Assembly: GCA_900320505.1 (NCBI GenBank)
Contig: ONSL01000016.1
Coordinates: 1 to 40,010, forward strand
Origin: an uncultured Eubacteriales bacterium
Lineage (GTDB): Bacteria; Bacillota_I; Bacilli_A; RF39; UBA660
Reading direction: 5' to 3'
DNA length: 40,010 nucleotides
Position numbers and translations under genes: made by a program. Below the pieces are notes generated by a model. That model did not search any database. It saw only the letters and a program-made list of their open reading frames with translations, and was not told the origin of the DNA. This document shows positions 30,354 through 37,577 of the stretch, one piece after another; the first letter of the stretch is position 1; each line of letters starts with the position of its first letter.

Positions 30354-30878
30354 ATGACTTATAAAGAAATTGTAACACGTGCTGTTCTAGGTAAAGGAAA
30401 GAAAAAATTTGTAACAAATAGTAGTATATCAACAGAAAATAATCCATCTACAATACTTGGATGCTGGATAATTAATCATAATTTTAAAGGAGATTTAGTA
30501 GGAGATAAAGTAAACATAACAGGATCATACGATGTTAATATTTGGTACAGTTATAACGATAATAAAGAAACACAAGTAATAAAAAATACTGATACATATA
30601 ATGAAGTTGTAACAATAAAAAATAAGGATGAAAATGCAAGTGCAATAATAAAATGCTTGTCAGGCCCAACATGTACAAATGTTAAAATAGATGGAAATAA
30701 AATAAATTATACAGTTGAAAAAGAATTAGGAATAGAACTAGTAGGTGATCAGAAAATAAAAATAGGAACAATGGATGAGGAAGATCCATGGGATGAAATA
30801 ATGGATGATCCAGAAGAAAAAATAGAAAGCATTGATGAAGATTACTTAAAAGATGAAGATGAAAATAATAAAAAGTAA
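30354..30878 (+). CDS. cotE: Outer spore coat morphogenetic protein CotE
   Basis: The 174-residue protein has ribosome site GAGGAGGA before ATG 30354. The N-terminus YKEIVTRAVLGKGKKKF and STILGCWIINHNFKG...VNITGSYDVNIWYSYNDNKET closely resemble Bacillus CotE, whose N-terminal region mediates assembly. VEKELGIELVGDQKI follows, and the C-terminus (after ~140) is very acidic, as in CotE. In Bacillus CotE forms a ring around the forespore and recruits outer coat proteins. The order miaB-ymcA-cotE is that of B. subtilis, which supports orthology. It implies that the organism sporulates or recently did. Confidence 0.93.
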   Translation: MTYKEIVTRAVLGKGKKKFVTNSSISTENNPSTILGCWIINHNFKGDLVGDKVNITGSYDVNIWYSYNDNKETQVIKNTDTYNEVVTIKNKDENASAIIKCLSGPTCTNVKIDGNKINYTVEKELGIELVGDQKIKIGTMDEEDPWDEIMDDPEEKIESIDEDYLKDEDENNKK

Positions 30879-30890
30879 TCTTCTTTTTTT
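30837..30890 (+). terminator. Terminator at the end of cotE
   Basis: GAAGATTACTT (30837-30847) pairs perfectly with AAGTAATCTTC (30873-30883) across a 25-base loop, then seven T. Confidence 0.7.
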
Positions 30891-30912
30891 ACACATTTTT
30901 TTGTCATAATTA

Positions 30913-30941
30913 TTTACAATATATGGTTTACTTGCTAAAAT
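30913..30941 (+). promoter_or_regulatory. Promoter of the cysteine-repeat protein / tex operon
   Basis: TTTACA (30913-30918), 17-base spacer and TAAAAT (30936-30941) with an extended -10 TG at 30933-30934. Confidence 0.6.
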
Positions 30942-30962
30942 ATATTTAGAGTTGAGGATATT

Positions 30963-32450
30963 ATGAAAAAAGAAAATAATAAAAGTAATATAAGCAAGAA
31001 TAAAAAGAATGAACAAACAAGCATAAACAAAAAAAGTATGTTTTTGATAGCAGTTCTTCTTCTTTTACTTGTAACATTAGTAGTAGGAGTATCATATCAA
31101 ATATTTTCATATAACAATGGAAAGAACTTTGGATTTGAAAATATATATGAAAATAATGATAATAATACATCTGGATATGATGTTGAAAAAACTTGTACAG
31201 GAACAAAATGTACATATAGATATTGTAAAGGAAATGTTTGTGTTACAGTAACATGTGATGGAAACAAATGCACATATAAATACTGTAGAGGAAATACATG
31301 TGCACATGTATCATGCGATGATGAAGACAATTGTTCATACAAAATATGTAATGGAACAAAATGCAAATCATGTTCTGATAATTCATGTTCATCAAAAATT
31401 TGTACTGGAAAAGATTGTACAAACGTAAATTGTAAGGGTAAGACTTGTACATTTGATGAATGTAAAGGAAACAAATGCGAAACAGAAATATGTGAAGGTA
31501 ATAGTTGCACAACATGCAAAGGCGATAAATGTACAACTGTAACATGTGAAGGTGATAAATGTACATTTAATGAATGTACAAAAGATAAATGTACAAATAC
31601 AACGTGTGAAGACGGAACATGTACAACATGTGATGGAAACAAATGCACATCAAAAACATGTGTAGATGGAACATGTAGAACTTGTACTGGTGACGAATGT
31701 GAAATATGTAAAGGTGATAAATGTACAAAATGTACTGGAAAGAGTTGTACAATGTGTGAAGAAAATAGTTGCACAGTATGTAATGACAAAGGATGTACTA
31801 AAGTAGAGTGCGATGGTAATAAATGTACATGTGATGGTAAAGAATGTCCTGATGTTAAGTGTAAAGATGGAACTTGTGTTGTATGTAACGGAGATAGTTG
31901 TGTAAAATGTAAAAATGGAACATGTACAGAGTGTAAGGATAGGACATGTAATGATGAACCAGCACCAGATCCTAATCCATTCACAAATGGTTCTGTAACA
32001 ATAGTATATACAGAAGGTGGAAATAGCGTAAGCCTTGAAAATGCACTTCCAATAGAAGATAAGGTTGGCAAGAAATTAACTGCAAATGGAGAATATATGG
32101 ACTTTACAGTTAGTGTAAACGTAAAAAGGACAAGTAATGTAAGTTATGTTGTTACAGCAGAAAAAGATCCATCAAGTAATATTGATGATAAATATGTTAA
32201 GCTTTATCTAGAAAGAAGCAACGATACATCATATAATGAAGAGATAATGGAGCCTAAACTATATGATGGAATAAAGAGTGCAAACTCCTATGGGGCACCT
32301 GCAGGAAGCATGATACTTGATACAGTATCAACAAATAAAACACTAACATATCATTATAGATTAAGAATGTGGTTAGATAAAAACTATAAAGTTGATAGTA
32401 CAAATAAGAAATTTATAGTAAGAGTAAATGTATATGGAATAGCAAGTTAA
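30963..32450 (+). CDS. Membrane-anchored cysteine-repeat protein (56 Cys)
   Basis: The 495-residue protein has ribosome site TTGAGG before ATG 30963. A basic cytoplasmic tail of ~25 residues precedes one membrane helix (~26-46), so the bulk is probably outside. Residues ~79-333 contain 56 Cys. At first a Cys occurs exactly every five residues (CTGTK CTYRY CKGNV CVTVT CDGNK). Further on the spacing alternates 5 and 3 (CTGDE CEI CKGDK CTK CTGKS CTM). Such regularity suggests a disulfide-braced beta-solenoid, as in insect antifreeze proteins (analogy only), or a metal-binding rod. A linker (EPAPDPNPF) leads to a beta-rich C-terminal domain (~345-495, VTIVYTEGGNSVSLENALPI, FIVRVNVYGIAS) with a possible TasA/camelysin resemblance. 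The function is unknown. tex starts 17 bases downstream. Confidence 0.8.
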   Translation: MKKENNKSNISKNKKNEQTSINKKSMFLIAVLLLLLVTLVVGVSYQIFSYNNGKNFGFENIYENNDNNTSGYDVEKTCTGTKCTYRYCKGNVCVTVTCDGNKCTYKYCRGNTCAHVSCDDEDNCSYKICNGTKCKSCSDNSCSSKICTGKDCTNVNCKGKTCTFDECKGNKCETEICEGNSCTTCKGDKCTTVTCEGDKCTFNECTKDKCTNTTCEDGTCTTCDGNKCTSKTCVDGTCRTCTGDECEICKGDKCTKCTGKSCTMCEENSCTVCNDKGCTKVECDGNKCTCDGKECPDVKCKDGTCVVCNGDSCVKCKNGTCTECKDRTCNDEPAPDPNPFTNGSVTIVYTEGGNSVSLENALPIEDKVGKKLTANGEYMDFTVSVNVKRTSNVSYVVTAEKDPSSNIDDKYVKLYLERSNDTSYNEEIMEPKLYDGIKSANSYGAPAGSMILDTVSTNKTLTYHYRLRMWLDKNYKVDSTNKKFIVRVNVYGIAS

Positions 32451-32467
32451 AAGACAAGGTGAATGAA

Positions 32468-34627
32468 GTGAATAGTAACATAATTAAATTAGTAGCAAAA
32501 GAAAATAATATAAGTGAAAAACAAGTAGAGACGGTTCTAAAAATGTTAGAAGAAGGAGCAACCGTCCCTTTTATTGCGCGTTATCGTAAAGAGGCAACCG
32601 GAGCACTTTCTGAAGATGAAATTAGAAGTGTAGAAACAGCATATAAATATCAGTTAAACCTAAATGATAGAAAAGAAGACGTAATAAGATTAATAGACGA
32701 AAAGAAAATGCTTACTGATGAATTAAAAGAAAGTATAATGAAATGTGAAAGACTAGTAGATGTAGAAGACCTTTATAGACCATATAAGGAAAAGAAGAAA
32801 ACAAAAGGATTAGAAGCAATTAATAAAGGATTAGAACCAATAGCAAAAATAATAATGTCATTTCCTGTAAAAGGAACAATAGATGAACTTGCAGAAAAAT
32901 ATGTAAATGATAAAGTAAAATCAAAGGATGAAGCTAAAGAAGGAGCAGGGTACATAATTGCAGAGTGGATAAGTGATAATGCATATTTAAGAAAAAGCAT
33001 TAGAAAATATACATATTTAAATGGAGAACTAGTAACAAAAAAGAAAAATAGTAAAGAAGATTTAGATCCTGAAAAAATATATGATATGTATTATGACTTT
33101 AAAGAAAGCATAAAATATGCAAAAACATATAGAATACTTGCAATAAATAGAGCAGAAAAAGAAAAGATAATAACTGTAAAAATAGATGTTGATGAAGATA
33201 GTATATTAAACTATCTAGAGTCAAAAGTAATTAAAAATAAAGAAAGTTTTGTGGTACCTTTTATAAAAGATGTAATAAAAGATAGTTATAAAAGACTAAT
33301 AAAAGGAAGCATAGAAAGAGATATAAGAAGTGAGCTTACAGAAAAAGCAGAAAAAGATGCAATAAAAACATTCTCAAATAATCTAGAGTCTCTTCTTCTA
33401 ACACCACCTCTAAAAGAAAAAGTGGTATTAGCATTTGACCCAGGATTTGTTAATGGCTGTAAACTTGCAGTAATTGATAAGACTGGAAAATATATGGCAA
33501 GTACAGTAATAAAACCATTCTTAAAAAATATATGTCCAAAAGATTTTCAAAAATGTAAGGAAGTCGTAAAAGAACTAATTGAAAGATACAATGTTGAAAT
33601 AATATCAATAGGTAATGGAACAGCATCACGTGAAAGTGAAAAATTCTGTAGTGAATTAATAAAAGAATATAACTTAAAATGTAAATATGTAATAGTAAGT
33701 GAAGCAGGAGCATCAATATATTCTGCAAGTGATGTTGCAAAAGAAGAATTAGGAGATTTAGCAATAGAAAAAAGAAGTGCAGTGTCAATAGGAAGAAGAC
33801 TTCAAGATCCACTATCAGAACTTGTAAAGATTCCACCAGATGGAATAGGAGTTGGAATGTATCAGCATGATATGCCTAAAAAAGAATTAAAAGAAAGCCT
33901 TGATTTCACAACAGAAAAATGTGTAAACAGTGTTGGAGTAAATGTAAATACTGCATCAGTTTCACTTCTTTCTTATGTATCAGGACTTACTAAAAAAATG
34001 GCAGAAAAGATAATAGATTTTAGGGATAAGCATGGTAAATTCAAAAGCCGTGAAGAACTAAAGAAAGATAAACTTCTAACACCAAAGGCATATGAACAAG
34101 CAATCGGATTCTTAAAAATACAAGATGGAACATGTCCTCTTGATAAAACAAATGTCCACCCAGAAAGCTATGATATTGCTGAAAATCTTTTAAAGAGTCT
34201 AGGACTTTCAGATAAAGATTTGGGTACAAAAGAACTTAAAGAAAAACTAAAGAATGTAAACATTGAAGAAGAAGCAAAAAAACTTAATACAGATAAATAT
34301 ACACTAAAGGATATAATAGAAAACCTAGAAAAACCAAATCTAGATCCAAGAGATGAATATCCACAACCAATATTAAAAAGTGATATTCTAGAGCTTAAAG
34401 ATTTATATGTTGGAGAAAAGCTAGAAGGAACAGTAAGAAATGTCGCACCATTTGGACTATTTATAGACATTGGACTTCATGATGATGGACTTGCACACAT
34501 ATCAAAACTATCAAAGAGTTTTGTAAAAGATCCTAATGATTTATATAGTGTTGGAGACATTGTTACATGCTATGTTGATAGTATAAATAAAGAAAAAGAA
34601 AAAGTAAATTTAAGAATGTATGAGTAG
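32468..34627 (+). CDS. tex: Tex family RNA-binding transcription accessory protein
   Basis: The start is assigned to GTG 32468, with AAGGTG at proper spacing; the in-frame GTG 32459 overlaps that site. The product has 719 residues, the typical Tex length. The N-terminal TVPFIARYRKEATGALSEDEIR and VEDLYRPYKEKKKTKGLEA are the Tex helical domain. VVLAFDPGFVNGCKLAVIDKTG starts the YqgF/RuvC-like domain, LLSYVSGLTKKMAEKIIDFR is a helix-hairpin-helix, and GEKLEGTVRNVAPFGLFIDIG...LAHISKLS is the C-terminal S1 domain. Tex binds nucleic acid and is linked to transcription and stress tolerance. Confidence 0.96.
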   Translation: MNSNIIKLVAKENNISEKQVETVLKMLEEGATVPFIARYRKEATGALSEDEIRSVETAYKYQLNLNDRKEDVIRLIDEKKMLTDELKESIMKCERLVDVEDLYRPYKEKKKTKGLEAINKGLEPIAKIIMSFPVKGTIDELAEKYVNDKVKSKDEAKEGAGYIIAEWISDNAYLRKSIRKYTYLNGELVTKKKNSKEDLDPEKIYDMYYDFKESIKYAKTYRILAINRAEKEKIITVKIDVDEDSILNYLESKVIKNKESFVVPFIKDVIKDSYKRLIKGSIERDIRSELTEKAEKDAIKTFSNNLESLLLTPPLKEKVVLAFDPGFVNGCKLAVIDKTGKYMASTVIKPFLKNICPKDFQKCKEVVKELIERYNVEIISIGNGTASRESEKFCSELIKEYNLKCKYVIVSEAGASIYSASDVAKEELGDLAIEKRSAVSIGRRLQDPLSELVKIPPDGIGVGMYQHDMPKKELKESLDFTTEKCVNSVGVNVNTASVSLLSYVSGLTKKMAEKIIDFRDKHGKFKSREELKKDKLLTPKAYEQAIGFLKIQDGTCPLDKTNVHPESYDIAENLLKSLGLSDKDLGTKELKEKLKNVNIEEEAKKLNTDKYTLKDIIENLEKPNLDPRDEYPQPILKSDILELKDLYVGEKLEGTVRNVAPFGLFIDIGLHDDGLAHISKLSKSFVKDPNDLYSVGDIVTCYVDSINKEKEKVNLRMYE

Positions 34628-34637
34628 GAGGATTAAA

Positions 34638-35096
34638 ATGAGAGAAAGAGGATTTGAAGTTGTAAAGGGGTATGAAGATAAAGATATACATATACCAGAA
34701 AGAAAAACAGCACATAGTGCAGGATATGATATAGAAGCAGCAGAAGATATAACAATTCCAAAATTTAAACCAGGAATAAAGCCAACCTTAATCCCAACAG
34801 GGTTAAAAGCATATTGTAAAGAAGATGAATGCTACTTATTATTAAACAGAAGTAGTGGCCCTAAAAAAGGATTTATGCTTGCAAATAGTGTTGGACTAAT
34901 AGATAGTGATTACTATGAAAACCCTGATAATGATGGACACTTCTACTTTGCATACTTTAACTGTAGTGACCATGATATTGAAGTAAAAAAAGGTGACATA
35001 ATAGGACAGGTAGTTTTCACAAAGTTCTTAATATGTGATGGTGATAACGCAACAGGAGTTCGTACAGGTGGATTTGGATCAACAGATAAAAAATAA
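34638..35096 (+). CDS. dut: dUTP diphosphatase (trimeric dUTPase)
   Basis: The start is ATG 34638 after TAGGAGGATT, giving 152 residues; a longer frame overlapping tex is rejected. The five dUTPase motifs are in order: SAGYDIEAAE (1), LNRSSGPKKGF (2), ANSVGLIDSDYY (3), GDIIGQVVFTKF (4) and RTGGFGSTDKK (5). It hydrolyses dUTP to dUMP and pyrophosphate, keeping uracil out of DNA and supplying dTMP synthesis. Between motifs 3 and 4 there is an NPDNDGHFYFAYFNCSDHD stretch longer than in short bacterial dUTPases. It follows tex closely and is followed by a terminator. Confidence 0.93.
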   Translation: MRERGFEVVKGYEDKDIHIPERKTAHSAGYDIEAAEDITIPKFKPGIKPTLIPTGLKAYCKEDECYLLLNRSSGPKKGFMLANSVGLIDSDYYENPDNDGHFYFAYFNCSDHDIEVKKGDIIGQVVFTKFLICDGDNATGVRTGGFGSTDKK

Positions 35097-35137
35097 TAGT
35101 AAATAACAATAAAGTATGATAAAATTGTAATAGAATG

Positions 35138-35167
35138 AAAAAGGGATTATTAATATAATTCCTTTTT
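35138..35167 (+). terminator. Terminator after dut
   Basis: AAAAAGGGATTA (35138-35149) pairs with TAATTCCTTTTT (35156-35167) with one G-U pair. An extended -10-like TGATAAAAT (35117-35125) lies just before it, so it could also be an attenuator for the AAA gene. Confidence 0.65.
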
Positions 35168-35187
35168 ATGCTATTTAGGGGGCAAAT

Positions 35188-36726
35188 ATGAAAAAAGACG
35201 ATAAATATGCTGCAATGCTAATGAAGGTGGAAAGATATGATGAAAAAGAGGGAATACTAATATATAAGCCATATATGATAATAACAGATTGTCATATTAG
35301 TGATGATATACTAGAATCAGCAGATGGAGAAAAATATTATTTATATAATGATATGAATATAATAAGAAATAACTTGGATATATGTTATGCAAAACCATAT
35401 TCACAAACAGATGTTGATAGAATATTTAAAAATAGAAACTACGATGAAAAAGTTGATATTGAAAAAGAAAAAGAACAGATAATACTAAATCATTTTGAAG
35501 AAATGTACATATATGTATATTTTGGCTCATATGACCCCAATGAAAAAGATGAAAAGGCAAAAATAAAAACAATGTATGCTGAAGAAGAAGACATAAAAAA
35601 TTATGCAGATTCATCATGGTTTTATAACTTTACATCGACAAGAGATGAAGAATATTTTGGCAAAGACAATAAAGACAGCGATGTACTTGAATTAAAACTT
35701 GGACTTACAACAAGAACAATATCAAATATGATAGATGAATTAGGAAAAGGTAAAAATAAAAAAATAATAAGCTATCTATCAAGAGGATACAACTGGCTAA
35801 TAGATGAACAACAAGATGAAGAAGACTTTCCTGATTTTGAAAAAACGACAGAAGATCTAACACTTGAAGAAAAAGAAGAAATGGTAAAGCCATATCTAGA
35901 TGAATTAAATAGTATGGTAGGAATTGAAAATATAAAAGAGTTTGTAAACAATTTAGAAAAATATATAATATATCTTAAAAAAGTTGAAAATGACACAAAC
36001 TTTGAAAGACCTAGTCTTCATATGTTCTTTACAGGTAATCCAGGAACAGGAAAAACAACAGTTGCAAGAATATTATCAAAAATATTTTATAGTTTTGGAT
36101 ACACACAGAATGATAAATTTATAGAAATAACAACAAAGGATATAATAGGAGGATATGTAGGAGATACAGCACTAAAAGCAGATAAACTTTTAAAAAAATA
36201 TAGAGGTGGTGTTGTATTTATAGATGAGGCATACACCTTTGCAGATCCAGGTCAGCTTTATGGAGATGAAGCATTATCACTAATACTAAAAGAGATGGAA
36301 CGTGATGGAACAGTATATATATTTGCAGGATATAAAGATGAAATGGAGCACTTTCTAGGAATGAATCCAGGACTTTCATCTAGAATAAGATATTATGAAG
36401 AATTTAATGATTATTCAGAAAAAGAACTTTTAGAAATGTTTATAAGAAAAGTAAAAAAATCTAAATTAAAACTAGAAGATGGATTAGAAGAAAAAATACT
36501 TGAAATAATAATGAAAGCTAAAACATATGATAACTTTGGTAATGGTAGATTTATAGATAAATTATTTGAAAAAATAAAATTTATACATGCAACAAATACA
36601 TACGATAGTACTGATTTAGAAAAACTTATAACAATAACAGAAAAAGACATTCCAAAAAGTATGGATGACTTATTATATAAAAGAAAAGAAAAAAATGAAA
36701 TAGGATTTCAAATGCAAAAAAAGTAG
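35188..36726 (+). CDS. CbxX/CfqX (SpoVK-like) AAA+ ATPase
   Basis: The 512-residue protein has ribosome site TAGGGGG before ATG 35188. The first ~240 residues are an acidic region without a recognised domain. The AAA+ core follows: SMVGIENIKEFV, Walker A GNPGTGKTT (283-291), the pore-like segment DIIGGYVGDTALKADKLL, Walker B VVFIDEAYTF (342 on), IFAGYKDEMEHFLGMNPGLSSRI with an arginine finger, and the C-terminal FGNGRFIDKLFE. This is the CbxX/CfqX/SpoVK family; SpoVK functions in Bacillus sporulation and CbbX remodels Rubisco. The N-terminal region is unlike either, so the substrate is unknown. Confidence 0.9.
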   Translation: MKKDDKYAAMLMKVERYDEKEGILIYKPYMIITDCHISDDILESADGEKYYLYNDMNIIRNNLDICYAKPYSQTDVDRIFKNRNYDEKVDIEKEKEQIILNHFEEMYIYVYFGSYDPNEKDEKAKIKTMYAEEEDIKNYADSSWFYNFTSTRDEEYFGKDNKDSDVLELKLGLTTRTISNMIDELGKGKNKKIISYLSRGYNWLIDEQQDEEDFPDFEKTTEDLTLEEKEEMVKPYLDELNSMVGIENIKEFVNNLEKYIIYLKKVENDTNFERPSLHMFFTGNPGTGKTTVARILSKIFYSFGYTQNDKFIEITTKDIIGGYVGDTALKADKLLKKYRGGVVFIDEAYTFADPGQLYGDEALSLILKEMERDGTVYIFAGYKDEMEHFLGMNPGLSSRIRYYEEFNDYSEKELLEMFIRKVKKSKLKLEDGLEEKILEIIMKAKTYDNFGNGRFIDKLFEKIKFIHATNTYDSTDLEKLITITEKDIPKSMDDLLYKRKEKNEIGFQMQKK

Positions 36727-36754
36727 ATTCCATATTTATTATGAATCTACTTTT
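36719..36754 (+). terminator. Terminator after the AAA ATPase gene
   Basis: AAAAGTAGATTC (36719-36730) and GAATCTACTTTT (36743-36754) pair perfectly over 12 bp. Confidence 0.65.
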
Positions 36755-36770
36755 AATATATATAAATAAA

Positions 36771-36916
36771 AAGGAAGCTGCATCCCCCTGAGGAGCAGCT
36801 TCTTAAAAAAGAATAAAAAGGGGTTGGCTAGTGTGATACTAGCGACCAATTCGTCTTTAACCGAATTGGTAGTTAATATCTTAATCATTTTGCCTTAAAA
36901 AGTCAACCTTTTTTTT
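36771..36916 (+). ncRNA. Candidate structured small RNA
   Basis: The 218-base gap between two genes holds a compact set of perfect hairpins. Hairpin 1 pairs GAAGCTGC (36774-36781) with GCAGCTTC (36795-36802), continued by TCC/GGA, with a C-rich loop CCCTGA. Hairpin 2 pairs GCTAGT with ACTAGC (36827-36843). Hairpin 3 pairs ACCAATTCG with CGAATTGGT (36845-36870). GGTTG (36822-36826) pairs with CAACC (36904-36908) to close a multi-way junction that runs straight into eight T, like an intrinsic terminator. I recognise no known RNA family. The promoter is unclear: a TATAAA at 36761-36766 lacks a good -35. Confidence 0.6.
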
Positions 36917-36953
36917 AATTTTTTTTTATGTTATTATTATATTAGTGATAAAA

Positions 36954-37505
36954 ATGAAAAAGAAGTTAAAATTAAAGAAAAAAGTAATTACATTTTTAGT
37001 AGCATTAATGTTTCTAATTATAAGCTTTATTATGTTTCATTTTGCATATTACATATATTATAACAGTAGAAAAATAAATTATTATAATGGAAAACAAGAG
37101 TATTCATACATAACACCTACATATATTACAAAACCAATCGCAGAATATAAAGATGGAAAATTTTATTTAGTAACAGATAAAAATAATAGTATATTTTGTG
37201 TATATATAAAAAATAAAAAAATAAATAAAATAGAAAAAAATAAAAAAAATATATATGGTTATCCAGTAGAGATTGATGATAATTTAAAAAATATAATAAT
37301 AAAAGATTATAACAAGACATTAAGTCTTGATGAAAAAGTAAATATTAATGAAAAAAACTATTATAAATATACAACAAAATACTATTTAGATAGTAGTGTA
37401 AACACTGTATATAAATTTAATTACATAGTATTTATATTAATGCTCTTATTCATAATATTTTTATTTATATGTGTAAATTATTTACACAAGAGAAATACTA
37501 AATAA
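36954..37505 (+). CDS. Hypothetical protein with two membrane helices
   Basis: The start is assigned to ATG 36954 (183 residues); GTG 36945 in frame is possible. No ribosome site is present, and an extended -10 (TG then TATTAT at 36929-36937) would place the transcription start within about ten bases, so the mRNA may be nearly leaderless. A basic N-terminus (KKKLKLKKK) precedes a membrane helix (~12-33), and a second helix (~153-175, YIVFILMLLFIIFLFICVNYL) ends the protein. The ~120 residues between are Tyr- and Lys-rich and probably extracytoplasmic, with repeated short strands (KFYLVTDKNNSIFCVYI). I do not recognise a family. Confidence 0.6.
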   Translation: MKKKLKLKKKVITFLVALMFLIISFIMFHFAYYIYYNSRKINYYNGKQEYSYITPTYITKPIAEYKDGKFYLVTDKNNSIFCVYIKNKKINKIEKNKKNIYGYPVEIDDNLKNIIIKDYNKTLSLDEKVNINEKNYYKYTTKYYLDSSVNTVYKFNYIVFILMLLFIIFLFICVNYLHKRNTK

Positions 37506-37520
37506 AAGCACAAATTTTCC

Positions 37521-37548
37521 TTGCATTTTTTCCTAAATATTATATAAT
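37521..37548 (+). promoter_or_regulatory. Promoter of lon
   Basis: TTGCAT (37521-37526), a 16-base spacer and TATAAT (37543-37548). I saw no CIRCE-like or CtsR-like operator around it. Confidence 0.6.
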
Positions 37549-37577
37549 AAAAACTAGTTGTTTTAGGAGGAATGGAT

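Noticed and set aside
31097-32071. 324-codon open frame on the minus strand opposite the cysteine-repeat gene
   Set aside because: It is the antisense of the regular Cys codons (His/Ser/Leu-rich, no domain, no ribosome site) and is explained by the repeat on the + strand.
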